Origin: Paulinella micropora
Lineage: Eukaryota; Cercozoa; Imbricatea; Euglyphida; Paulinellidae
Reading direction: 5' to 3'
Length of the DNA: 64,000 bases
Assembly: GCA_019918135.1 (NCBI GenBank)
Contig: WBZZ01004788.1
Span: forward strand, 167,501-231,500
Shown here: positions 56,214 through 64,000 of the stretch, piece after piece
How the letters are laid out: each line of letters opens with the position of its first letter
Position numbering within the stretch: position 1 is the stretch's first letter
Translations under genes and position numbers: made by a program
The notes under the pieces: generated by a model
What the model was told of the DNA's origin: nothing
What the model saw: only the letters and a program-made list of their open reading frames with translations
Database searches by the model: none

Positions 56214-56565
56214 TAGGTAAAAGCAATGTTTATTATCATAATAAAGTAAAATGCTTAATGTAAACAAAGATAAACAAACTTAAAAGCAAATTCTGCATGT
56301 TGGGCATTGTTATCATCATAGATTCATAGTAGCCGGGACTATGAAAAAGGAGAAAGATTACCGTGTCGGACCGGTTCCTGCCCACCTCTGAAGATGAAGT
56401 TAAAGTGTATTACAATTAATAAAAACATGTTTTAATATTATTTTTATATGTTCTGCAATCAGTGAATTGATTTCCTTTCATTTCCACACGTTTTCAAAAA
56501 AGTCCATATACTTCATGGAAAATTTCGGAAAAAGGGATACCCCCAAGATTGTCGAATGTTTAGTT
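56214..56565 (-). repeat. Right terminal inverted repeat
   Basis: Reverse complement of the left repeat (35,947-36,298); ends ...GTCGAATGTTTAGTT, followed by CTAA. Confidence 0.85.
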
Positions 56566-57064
56566 CTAAGCTGCAGTGCTCGAAGCCGAGCTTGACAATC
56601 ACCGCTTTTTTGTTGGCGGTGCGTCCATCCTCGCGCACCGACAGGAAGGGGGCCCACCTGGGCGCTGGACAGCTCCGTTGGGGCAGGCCCGGTGGTCCCA
56701 GCCCCGGACATTCCGACTTGAGAACTAAGTCCAAGTTCTCTAAGAAAATGTTGCTCTCCGTGATGCCTTCCCACTCTTGATCGGAAGCTCGCGACGCTAG
56801 TAGCCACAGCGGAGGCAGGGGCAGGGGCTCGTACGAGCCGGAATCCGTGGGCTGGTACTCATCCAACATGCGTATTTTGCTCAAGACCAAACTACACCCC
56901 GCCCCGAGCACGCCAGCAGCCTCTGCGTACCTCCTACGCACCACGACGTCCAGAGCGCGGAGATGTTCTCTGTTAATCAAGGCTAAACTATGCAAGTCCT
57001 TTGCCGTCAGCGCCCATGCCAGCGCCTCTTGCAGCAAATCCAAACGAAGCTCAGCCAAAGGCAT
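56566..57064 (-). pseudogene. N-terminal half of the host gene split by the transposon
   Basis: ATG 57064 (MPLAELRLDLLQEALAW). The start resembles an F-box-like helix pair (LHSLALINREHLRALDVVVR). It reads to GFEHCSL at the insertion point and resumes at 35,946. The joined host protein would be about 280 residues, ending HPSLQPVEH, with no family I recognise. The first four bases (CTAA) are the right target duplication. A G/C palindrome lies 100 bases upstream. Confidence 0.75.
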
Positions 57065-57163
57065 GCTGCCGCAGGCCTGCTAGCTCGGCAGGCTACCAAC
57101 AAACAGAAATAATGAAGCGGCAGCAGCAATCCCCGAGAAAAAAGAAAAGTGTACAAGAGAGTA

Positions 57164-57187
57164 GGGGGGGGGGTGCCCCACCCCCCC
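57164..57187 (-). promoter_or_regulatory. G-run/C-run palindrome upstream of the split gene
   Basis: Ten G, TGCCCCA, seven C. On the minus strand it is followed by TACTCTCTTGTACAC and then ATG 57064, 100 bases on. Confidence 0.4.
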
Positions 57188-57359
57188 TGCACCCCAAAAT
57201 CCTTTCTGCCATCTCCCCTTTCCCTCTCCCTCTCCTAGTTCTCAGTGCCAAGTGTAAGACCATCGAGCCTTAATTCGGCGTATTCTTTTTTCGCACTTTC
57301 TTGGCTTCCCTGCCCCTTCTCTCTCCCGTGTGCTTGTATATTCAGGTGCGGGGTGCAAC

Positions 57360-57776
57360 ATGGGCGAGACCTGCCCCAGGGGCGAACTCTTCTCTGCTCT
57401 TGACATGAATGTTCTTACCAAGGTTCCGGGTACCGGGGAGCACATGTTTGAGCTGCAATGCAAGGTAATAAAGGCGACGGTTGAGAAAGATGGCTCGCTG
57501 CATTTTCAGCACAGGTATCTTTGGGACAACTTGAGTTTGCAAGCTCAGTCCGAACGGGAGAGGCTCTCCTTGGAACTCCAGAAACGCCACGAGGATTTGA
57601 TAACGGCCTGCAAGTTGGTGCCAAAGTGTAAGACTTTGTCAAGCTTTTTAATTAAAAACTCTTTTTTTTTTTACTCTCCCCCGGAAGGGGGGTTTGGGAG
57701 TGATACGGCTAAAAAGGCAGTTCCGCTGAAAAACTCGGAAACACTGCCTTTTTCGGCCGTATCACACCCAGTGTAA
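57360..57776 (+). CDS. Short ORF of uncertain status, 138 codons
   Basis: ATG 57360 (MGETCPRGELFSALDMN). About 90 coherent residues follow (GEHMFELQCKVIKATVEKDG, LSLQAQSERERLSLELQKRH), then AT-rich codons and the first hairpin of the repeat at 57,700. The last ~40 codons are therefore probably not original coding sequence. It could be a small gene or the surviving piece of a larger one. Confidence 0.35.
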   Translation: MGETCPRGELFSALDMNVLTKVPGTGEHMFELQCKVIKATVEKDGSLHFQHRYLWDNLSLQAQSERERLSLELQKRHEDLITACKLVPKCKTLSSFLIKNSFFFYSPPEGGFGSDTAKKAVPLKNSETLPFSAVSHPV

Positions 57777-57897
57777 AATAGCACAATTTAGCGCCAAATG
57801 AACGGGCCGCTCCGGTCTCTTTAAAAGGTAACGTACGTTTTCCCGCGGAAGAAACCGCGCGCAAAAATTCTTTTGTTGCCCAAATAACAAGTTTTTC
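57700..57897 (+). repeat. Dispersed hairpin repeat, copy 1
   Basis: Begins with a hairpin, arms GTGATACGGCTAAAAAGGCA and TGCCTTTTTCGGCCGTATCAC (57,700-57,765), then ~130 bases including GCGCCAAATGAACGGGCCGC and TTTTCCCGCGG. Copy 2 is at 61,547. Confidence 0.75.
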
Positions 57898-58308
57898 ATA
57901 CCCCCCTCTCCCTCTCTCCCCCCTTTCTTCTTCCCCTTCCCCCCTCCCCCCTCCCTTTTCCCCTCCCCCGGCGCTTTTCTGATACATTCCTTTTCGAACT
58001 GGACTTTTTCTCTTTCCCGTTTCTTGAATGAAACTTGTCGCCAATTTGTCTGTTTGTGTTTCCCCGGAAAAACTACCGGCCCCCCTTTTTTTGGAACGTG
58101 GGAACGGCCGGTATATGTACGCGCCCCGATTCTCGTCTGAAAAACCCCGTCGGCTCGCGCAGGCTGGAGAGGGGTTACCCTCAAAAGTTGTTGTTAAGAT
58201 TTCGGACGGAAGAGCACCCTGGTCGGCAAACTCTCTCTGTATCAAATTTCCAACGCTCTGAGTATTTTTTTTAATAAATTAGAGAAACAAAAGAAGGTCG
58301 ATTGGGTG
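57898..58308. other. Intergenic region with C/T tracts
   Basis: Pyrimidine-rich 57,900-57,970 (CCCCTCTCCCTCTCTCCCCCC). Short open frames follow, but none is coherent. By analogy with 61,738-61,894 this may be a promoter whose gene has been lost. Confidence 0.4.
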
Positions 58309-59814
58309 TCAGCCCGCTACGGCACAGGCCGCCCGGCTTATTTTCATAGGCAAGTCAGTGACGTGTTGCCAGACATTATGGTGCTCGTCGTAGCGCTCTA
58401 CACTTGCGAGCGCTTTACCTTCGCAGCTGGAGCCCCCCAGCACGTACAGTTCCCCGTTCAGGACGGCCGCGGCCGAGTCCTCGCGCCCCTGACGCAGCGG
58501 CGCGACTTCCTCCCAGACGTCCAGGGCCGGGTCATAGCGCTCGACGGAGGTTAGGACCTGGTCGAGAGCGTTCAGGCCGCCGATGGCATACAGTCTGTTG
58601 TTCAGCACGGCCGCCGAACAACCCCACCTCGCAACCCTCAAGCGTGCCACCGCGGACCACGAGCCTCCGGGGCTGCAACTTTCCGCGCAGGCGAGGGGTT
58701 CGTCTTCGTCGCTCCTGCCACCAAAGACGTAGAGCCGGCCCCCCAGCACACCCCCGCCGGGATAACTCCGTGCCCTGGACATAGGTACCGACTCGGACCA
58801 GACCTTGGTAGTCGTGTCCAACACCGCGACGCGGGCTAGATGGTGGATGTCGCCCGACCCGCCGAGCAGGTAGATGTTATTGCCGAGCGTCAGGGCCAGG
58901 GCGCCTACGCAGGCCTGCGCCAGAGCCGGCAATCGCTCCCACCGCGCGTCCTGCCGGGATATATCTAGGCGCTCGACGTCTCTCAAGCGGCTCCCGGCGT
59001 CAACTCCCCCCATGGCGTACAGGTATTTGCCCACGGCCAAGCCAGCGGGGTGCGCGCGGGGCCTGTGAAGCTCGCCGAGTCGTGTCCAGCTGTTTTGCTT
59101 GGCGTCGTAGCAGAACGTGTGACCAAGGCGTTGGTAAGGGTCCGCGCCGCCCGCGCAACAGCCGCCAAACACGTACAGACAAGCCTGCCGGATCAAGCCT
59201 CGCGTCTTTTCCCTGGAGCTCCAAGAATTGCGCAGAACGGAGAGCTCGACGACACATTGTTCGCGTTCTACGCCGGCCTCCACCTCCAGCGTCTCCCGGC
59301 CCAGCAGTTCCTGCAGCTCTGCCTTGTGCCTCCCGATCATTTGGCGGATGCAGTAGAGTTCGTCGCTGAGCTCCTTCTGCTCTTGCTCGGAGCTTTGCTC
59401 CATGCGCAGACACAGCGACGCGCTCTTGGCCTCCAGAGCTAGCACGTCTTGCTTGCGCTTGTCAATGGCGGATGTGAGCTGCTGCTGGGCCGCCGCAACT
59501 GCGCGGGGTAGTTCTTGCCACTTGGTACGCGTGCCTACCAGCCGAAGGTTAAATCCGCCGGCCGGGGTTAGTTGTTGTAGGAGGAAAGTAGTTGATTCCT
59601 CGGCCATTCCATCCCCAAAGTGTCCGTCCTGCAGCTGGCACAGCTTCGACGCCGTGGCCAACAGGGTCTGGTACAGCTCGACAGCGGGCTTGTTCACGAC
59701 AACAGTGGCGACCGCTTGCTTTGTCTTGCTGTCGTCCTCGCAATCGTCGAGCCCCCGAGTGTCACTGGCCTTGGGGGTGTTGTCAGCTAGTCTTCTTTTC
59801 TTTCTGGTTAGCAT
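58309..59814 (-). CDS. Kelch-repeat protein with coiled coil, 501 aa
   Basis: Intact from ATG 59814 (MLTRKKRRLADNTPK, a basic nuclear-type start). Residues ~110-200 form a coiled coil (QSSEQEQKELSDELYCIRQM). From ~212 there are six kelch blades with double-Gly motifs (LYVFGGCCAGG, LYAMGGVDAG, IYLLGGSGD, LYVFGGRSDED, LYAIGGLNAL, LYVLGGSSCEG), each followed by W or V about 20 residues on. The stop lies near the last blade, so the propeller could close. Kelch propellers bind proteins, often in cullin-3 ligases, but no BTB domain is present here. A palindrome is 56 bases upstream. Confidence 0.85.
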   Translation of the reverse strand: MLTRKKRRLADNTPKASDTRGLDDCEDDSKTKQAVATVVVNKPAVELYQTLLATASKLCQLQDGHFGDGMAEESTTFLLQQLTPAGGFNLRLVGTRTKWQELPRAVAAAQQQLTSAIDKRKQDVLALEAKSASLCLRMEQSSEQEQKELSDELYCIRQMIGRHKAELQELLGRETLEVEAGVEREQCVVELSVLRNSWSSREKTRGLIRQACLYVFGGCCAGGADPYQRLGHTFCYDAKQNSWTRLGELHRPRAHPAGLAVGKYLYAMGGVDAGSRLRDVERLDISRQDARWERLPALAQACVGALALTLGNNIYLLGGSGDIHHLARVAVLDTTTKVWSESVPMSRARSYPGGGVLGGRLYVFGGRSDEDEPLACAESCSPGGSWSAVARLRVARWGCSAAVLNNRLYAIGGLNALDQVLTSVERYDPALDVWEEVAPLRQGREDSAAAVLNGELYVLGGSSCEGKALASVERYDEHHNVWQHVTDLPMKISRAACAVAG

Positions 59815-59869
59815 TGCTTGGTTTTTTCTTCTCTATTTCTCTTTACTTTACCACAAACAAAGGGCCGAA

Positions 59870-59891
59870 GGGGGGGGGACCACCCCGCCCC
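59870..59891 (-). promoter_or_regulatory. G-run/C-run palindrome upstream of the kelch gene
   Basis: Nine G, ACCA, four C, GCCCC. On the minus strand the C-run is followed by TTCGGCCCTTTG and the start 56 bases on. Confidence 0.4.
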
Positions 59892-59949
59892 TGTTAGCCT
59901 GAAGAAGCAAAAACCCTGGCGCCAACGACCTCTGTTTCTTTTATGATAC

Positions 59950-60330
59950 CGTCGAGCAATTCTGGCTACCCAGGACCCCAAGAAACAAAAGAAGCTGGGA
60001 CGGAATGTGCGGGGCTTTGACCCTACCTTCTGGGAAGAGCATCGTGAGGAGATTGTGTACCAAGGGAACCTGCATAAATTCCACCAAAACCCTAAGCTGC
60101 ACGACGCCCTCGAGGGCACAGGCAACAAGGTGTTGGCAGAAGCGTCCCCCCTACGACCGGATCTGGGGGATAGGTCTGTCGTCTTCTGATCCGCGTGCTA
60201 CCAACATGAAGGAATGGAAGGGGCTCAACTTGCTGGGCTTTGCTTTGATGCGCGTGAGAGAAGCACTTCGTGAGCAGGCCTCGGCGCTAAAAGCTGAGCC
60301 TAGTGCTAAACGCAGAAAAATAGTAGGCTA
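59950..60330 (+). pseudogene. NADAR-domain gene, 5'-truncated and frameshifted
   Basis: The frame AILATQDPKKQKKLGRNVRG begins just after a stop at about 59,946, and runs through FDPTFWEEHREEIVYQGNLH to a C6 run at about 60,147, where one extra base shifts it; the next frame continues YDRIWGIGLSSSDPRATN and ends KRRKIVG at 60,330. This is the conserved core and C-terminus of NADAR (YbiA-like) proteins, which act on ADP-ribose or riboflavin-pathway intermediates. The N-terminal third, with the usual first conserved block, is absent. Confidence 0.75.
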
Positions 60331-60570
60331 GCATAATAAATCTAACTTTGTGAACGCAAGCTTCAGAGAATTCTTAGATGGCGAGAAGCTGGGCTACATA
60401 GCCACCAAAACCCCCCCTCCGCCGCGTAGCTTGTGTAAGTAAACCGGAAAAACAATTTCGGAACTTTTTGCAGTAGTGTACCAGTTGCAAACTGCAAAGC
60501 ACGGGTTCTTTATTAATTTCAACCAAGAAAACAATTGAGAACGGTTCTCTTTTATTTGTGCTTGTCTTCC
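60331..60570. other. Intergenic, nothing recognised
   Basis: AT-rich, with AATAAA near 60,336. No gene seen. Confidence 0.4.
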
Positions 60571-61065
60571 TTAGATGGTGCGCGGGCTGCCCAGGCTGTC
60601 CCGGGCCAGCTGTGTGCGTTCGCTTGCTACTTGCTCAAAGCATTCCATCGCTTCCAGCTCCAGCAAGGCGCGCTCTGCCTGGGTAGCAGCGCGGGGCGCT
60701 TGCGACTTCCACAGGTCCAAGCCCAGTTGCCAGAGCACCTGCCAACGCAAGCCATGTTTCTCGCCGCGCGCAGACAAGCGCAGCCAACGGAGTTTGTGGA
60801 CCTCTGCCTCGCACACGTAGAGCCCCATGATGCCCTGGGCGTACGCATCGCAGGCGGTTGCCAGGCGCTCGCACTGCGCTCTTGCGCGCTTCGCTTCGTC
60901 TGCTGTAAGTTCTTCAAAGTTTGGACAGCTCTCTAGCCAGCCCGCTACCGCGCGGCTGGCGGAGCTGTGCTCTTGCTCCGCTCTAGCCAACAGAGCCGCC
61001 TTATCACAATTTGCCCCGGGGAGGGCGGCCCCTCCGCATAGCTCGCAGTTGGGGCACGCGCAAAT
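60571..61065 (-). pseudogene. 5'-truncated orphan gene with N-terminal Cys cluster
   Basis: The minus frame is open from about 61,200 to 60,571 without any ATG; coherent sequence begins at about 61,065 with CACPNCELCGG, like the CTQCANC cluster of the gene at 25,387. It continues as a helical, Cys-containing protein (CPNFEELTADEAKRARAQCE, EVHKLRWLRLSARGEKHGLR). The start has been replaced by a piece of a plus-strand gene. Confidence 0.45.
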
Positions 61066-61209
61066 CAGCTGTCTCAGCAGCGGCTGCGGACCATTGCCGA
61101 TGAAGCCGTCAGGCAGGTGCAACAAGATAAAGAGAGGATCGCGAGAGAACAACAAGAACGCGAGAGCTGGCAGAGGAGAGCTCAGGCGGCGGAAGCCACG
61201 CTAGTGTAG
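61042..61209 (+). pseudogene. C-terminal fragment of a coiled-coil gene
   Basis: A plus frame between TAG 61039-61041 and TAG 61207-61209 encodes LSQQRLRTIADEAVRQVQQD and KERIAREQQERESWQRRAQA, a convincing coiled-coil end. Upstream the strand belongs to the minus-strand fragment, so the junction near 61,065 joins unrelated gene pieces. Confidence 0.4.
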
Positions 61210-61339
61210 GTGCAGCAGCTGCAGGAGCAGGTGTTGTTGCCCTTGTGGCACCTCTCCAAGAACTTGCCCGCCCCAGCGCCACCCTGCGTGCCTCGCATTC
61301 CTGGCGCCGTTGTAAGCAAGCCCGGCGAACTAGGAAAGT

Positions 61340-61510
61340 AAAAAAAAAAATCATTGCAAAAGTTTTAATCTTGGTACTGAAAACTACAAACAAGGGACGA
61401 GGGGAGGGGGGGAAGGAAGGGGGCAAGCACTCCCCTGCTCCCTCCCCTTTTTTCCTCCCTCTCTTAATTTTCAGTGCCAAGATTAAAAATGTTATCAATG
61501 ATTTTTTTAA
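61340..61510. repeat. Foldback repeat enclosing a G/C tract
   Basis: Inverted arms of ~40 bases (AAAAAAATCATTGC...TTGGTACTGAAAA and its diverged complement ending ...AATGATTTTTTT) surround a GGGGGGG...CACTCCCC tract. Single arms occur at 57,236-57,255 (TTCTCAGTGCCAAG) and 62,500-62,540. Confidence 0.6.
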
Positions 61511-61546
61511 TTTTTTTTTGTACATTCTTAGCGCGCCCCTACCCTA

Positions 61547-61737
61547 GTGATATAGCTGAAAAAAGGCAGTTCTACCAAAAAACCTGGAAGCACTGCCTTT
61601 TCCGGTCGTATCATAGTCGTGCAAAACTTAGCGCCAAATGAACGGGCCGCTCCGGTCTCTTTCCTCAAGGTAACATATGTTTTCCCGCGGCAAAAACGCG
61701 CGCCAATTCTTTTTTTTGTTGCGCAAATGACAAGTCT
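61547..61737 (+). repeat. Dispersed hairpin repeat, copy 2
   Basis: A diverged copy of 57,700-57,897: hairpin at 61,547-61,613, then AGCGCCAAATGAACGGGCCG and TTTTCCCGCGGC. It lies directly upstream of the gene at 61,895 and may carry its promoter. Confidence 0.75.
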
Positions 61738-61894
61738 TGCGCACTCTCTCCCCTTTCGGAGGGAAGAGGGAGCCCCCCCTCCCCAACGCCACGCGCGCGG
61801 CTTTGTATGTCGGCTCCTTTTTGGTGAGGCGAGGTACGGCTTTGCCTGTCACACGCACAAAAAAAAAGAAACGCTAGCTGACCAACAGCAAACC
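61738..61894 (+). promoter_or_regulatory. Presumed promoter with G/C palindrome
   Basis: CTCTCTCCCCTTTCGGAGGG, then GAAGAGGGAGCCCCCCCTCCCC at 61,764-61,785, about 110 bases before ATG 61895. Confidence 0.4.
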
Positions 61895-62470
61895 ATGAGC
61901 ACCACCACTTCTACCAGCACGAGCCAGGCCGACCAGACGGAACTCCGGCCTGCCCCTGCCTCCGGGGATAGCCCGCCTAGGAAGAAAGCACGCCTGCAAG
62001 CTGAGCGTGCGCAACCCGCTACCAGGCCTGTGCTGGCGGAATCCGACCTAATGCTAATTACGCGTGGGCCGGACCCCGTCAACCGCGCTTTCTGTGCCCA
62101 GCGCCGCAGGTACCGGGCCTGTTGGGAGGCGTCCACGGGCACAGAAGCTAAGGTCGCAGCCTTAGGCCAACGAGTTCGAGAGATTAGCGCGAACGCAGAA
62201 GCAGCGGCCATCTTGCTTCGTGAGCTTTTTGGAGCCCTGGCGGGCGCTTGCGCGCTGCTGCAACCACTGCAAGAAGTCAACGAAGAAGCCGTCGAGAGCG
62301 GAGATTACTACGCCGTGCGTGAGTGTGAAGGGGAGAATTGTGGGGAATTATTGTACGACAAACAGTATGAAAAGTGTCCGTGTGGTGCTGTCTGGGACGA
62401 ATTTGGGCGGCAGCTGAACAAAACCTCGGCCTTGTCGCCGGGCCAAATGAGCCCAGCGCGTGTGCGCTAA
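61895..62470 (+). CDS. Small nuclear-type protein, 191 aa
   Basis: The frame is open from 61,619 but the first suitable start is ATG 61895 (ACCATGAGC). A Thr/Ser-rich leader is followed by a basic PPRKKARLQAERAQ patch, an Arg-rich helix (CAQRRRYRACWEAST), a long helix, then Cys pairs (CEGENCGELL and CPCGAVWDEFG) that may bind zinc. It has the same plan as the 165-residue protein at 22,950. Intact. Nuclear location and nucleic-acid binding are inferred. Confidence 0.65.
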   Translation: MSTTTSTSTSQADQTELRPAPASGDSPPRKKARLQAERAQPATRPVLAESDLMLITRGPDPVNRAFCAQRRRYRACWEASTGTEAKVAALGQRVREISANAEAAAILLRELFGALAGACALLQPLQEVNEEAVESGDYYAVRECEGENCGELLYDKQYEKCPCGAVWDEFGRQLNKTSALSPGQMSPARVR

Positions 62471-62585
62471 GAATGTACAAAAAAGAAATAATAAAAAGAA
62501 ATCCTTGACAAAGTTTTTAATTTTGGCACTGAGAACTAAGAGAGGGAGAAAGTCCAAACAAGTTTTTCTAAAAGGCCCTTTTTCA

Positions 62586-63600
62586 TTACGAACACGCGTC
62601 GAGATCCCTGAAGATCTGGTCGAGCAGCGCTTGTCTGAGGCGCAGGCTGGTGCGCGACGGTCCGTCGGGTCTGAAGAAGGGCAGTTCGTCGTCGGGCATC
62701 ATTAGGTTTTGCCACAGGAATGAAACTAGGAGCAGCCAGGGCTCCCCGAGAGCCCTGCCGAGGTCGGCTGCCCGGCGGGAGCAGCTGACCTGCAGTGCCC
62801 GAGCTAACGACCAGAGAGCGCAGACGCCTTCGTGCCCCCGTTGGTCCGGCCCGAGCTGTGCGCGCGCCGATCTCCCTCGGGCCGTCAGTCGTGGGGGGGG
62901 CCGGAGCGAGACGGCGAGGCCGCGCCTTCCGAAGGCTGTGGACAAGGGACCCGCCCAACATTGCCACCCGTCGGCCAGCGCGTCCGCGTCTGCGCTGACG
63001 GGATCGTACACGTACACGGGTGTGACTACCCGGGCTTGCCTCCGGGTGTTGCCGCGGGTTCGGGTTCTGGCTGGTCGACAAACACGACCAGTGAGTGCCA
63101 ATCAGCAGCATCATCGCCTCTGCGAACGCGCAGCAAGAAAGTGCAATGCTGGCTGCGCTCCCGGGGCGTCAGCCCCAGCCCCGCGCTGGGGTGCGTGCAA
63201 GGCAGGACCCGCGGGCAGAGCCCGCTAAAGGGTCTGTCGCGCAAGTATCGAAATTGGTTGAGGCGCCGCAGAACCGGGTCGCGCGCTCGAGGCCCAATAC
63301 CGCCCAGAAAAGCATGCGCCACCTCGATCCGGCCCATACCAAAGCTCACCGAACCGTCTTCCAGGTAGCGAGGGTTCAGCTGCGGGTTGTAGCGGCGGCC
63401 GACGTCTTTTACGCAGCGCAGCCACCACGCCATCACCCAGCCGTCCTCCTGCCGCCCTTACCGCACCGCCAGGTCCCAGCCCAAGACACCCGAAATGCGC
63501 GCACGCTCCGGACGTGGCGTACGCCCCGCGCCCCTCGCTGCATGCGTCGTGCTGCGCCAGCTGGCACCGCAGGCTGCGCCACGTGCTAGAAACTCCAAGC
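62586..63600 (-). pseudogene. Ulp1-like cysteine protease gene, disrupted
   Basis: Coding signal on the minus strand with about two breaks; it ends at 62,586. Pieces in order: a basic/aromatic segment (VGRRYNPQLNPRYLEDGS), a DWHSLVVFVD strand with the histidine, VYVYDP with the aspartate, and GHEGVCALWSLARAL with the cysteine, which is the order His-Asp-Cys of Ulp1/adenain-type proteases (family C48/C5). The match rests on these short motifs only. Whether it is a host or a mobile-element protease cannot be told. The 5' end meets the AT-rich block at about 63,640. Confidence 0.4.
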
Positions 63601-63649
63601 ATGTGTGCGCTGCGGCACACTCCCAGGCTCGCGCAAAACGAATAACTTT

Positions 63650-63820
63650 ATGTCCTCCTATCATAACCTCTTCTTTCTCCGCAAAGAAGTCTCTATGAAA
63701 GTCTGATTTTTCATGTTGATATTTTCCATATATACCTATCACCTTACCACATACACATGTGTATTTCTTCTTTCTTCTTTCCTTCACATATTCCGCTCTC
63801 TTCTGTTTGCTAGTATCCAT
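63650..63820 (-). CDS. Small basic zinc-finger-like ORF
   Basis: ATG 63820 (MDTSKQKRAEYVKERRKKKY), then TCVCGKVIGIYGKYQHEKSD, a C-x-C...H...H arrangement like the short fingers found in giant-virus proteins. About 57 residues lie within the AT-rich block. Confidence 0.35.
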
Positions 63821-63944
63821 CTATATAAACGAAAAATTTTCTTTTATGATACATATATGTTTTCTTGTAGTGTGCTATAGAAGGCTATTTTGCTGTTTTT
63901 GTTTCTTTGTATTTATTTTACGGGAAATCAATCGTAAGAGACAA

Positions 63945-63998
63945 ATGAAATTTATGAGGTCGTTTTGAGGCACGAAAAACGACCCTTGTAAATTTCAT
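63945..63998. repeat. Hairpin at the window end
   Basis: Arms ATGAAATTTATGAGGTCGTT and AACGACCCTTGTAAATTTCAT around a short loop (GAGGCACG). Possibly a transcription terminator or an element end. Confidence 0.6.
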
Positions 63999-64000
63999 AT

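Larger units (their letters stand above)
63640..64000. other. AT-rich block, possible edge of a virus-like insertion
   Basis: Composition changes abruptly at about 63,640 from GC-rich to AT-rich. It contains a small minus-strand ORF and a hairpin. Such small basic Cys/His ORFs and intergenic hairpins are common in giant-virus genomes, but the window ends too soon to decide. Family unassigned; likely a late insertion, as the boundary is sharp. Confidence 0.35.

Overview
The window is nuclear DNA of a microbial eukaryote that I cannot name. Evidence for a eukaryote: canonical GT-AG introns in the transposon genes, AATAAA-type signals after many stops, a non-LTR retrotransposon with tRNA-derived SINEs, and protein families such as a class C 7TM receptor, kelch, kinesin-light-chain TPR and Sel1 proteins. 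Host genes in 1-35.6 kb and 56.6-63.6 kb are GC-rich, closely packed on both strands and show no obvious introns. Many are damaged (frameshifts, in-frame stops) while neighbours of 2-4 kb are fully open.

Host region 1 (1-35.6 kb) holds a divergent protein kinase-like gene with several decayed relatives, Sel1-repeat genes (two intact, two altered), a secreted phosphate-binding (PstS-like) domain fused to a class C GPCR-like 7TM bundle, an F-box/LRR-like gene, a broken fatty-acid desaturase, large membrane and orphan proteins, and a Ser/Thr-rich surface protein with BspA-like repeats. A G-run/C-run palindrome recurs about 20-115 bases upstream of many start codons and may be a core promoter element.

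The centre (35,947-56,565) is one 20.6 kb DNA transposon with ~350-bp terminal inverted repeats and a 4-bp CTAA target duplication. It sits inside a host minus-strand gene; without it the two gene halves read through in frame. The element carries a seven-exon, apparently intact 1,209-residue gene joining a SET methyltransferase-like domain to a DDE transposase-like domain (resembling DUF7869), and a second multi-exon gene with a long Lys/Glu tract. It has been a target for retroposons: an intact 1,703-codon LINE, tRNA-derived SINEs, three further short repeat families, all ending in (ATT)n, and a 340-bp foldback tandem repeat. LINE and SINEs share a short 3'-terminal motif, suggesting that the LINE mobilises the SINEs.

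Host region 2 (56.6-63.6 kb) has the other half of the split gene, a six-kelch protein, a truncated NADAR gene, a small nuclear-type protein related to the one at 22,950, and a disrupted Ulp1-like protease gene. From about 63,640 the DNA becomes abruptly AT-rich, with a small zinc-finger-like ORF and a hairpin, possibly the edge of another (perhaps virus-derived) insertion.
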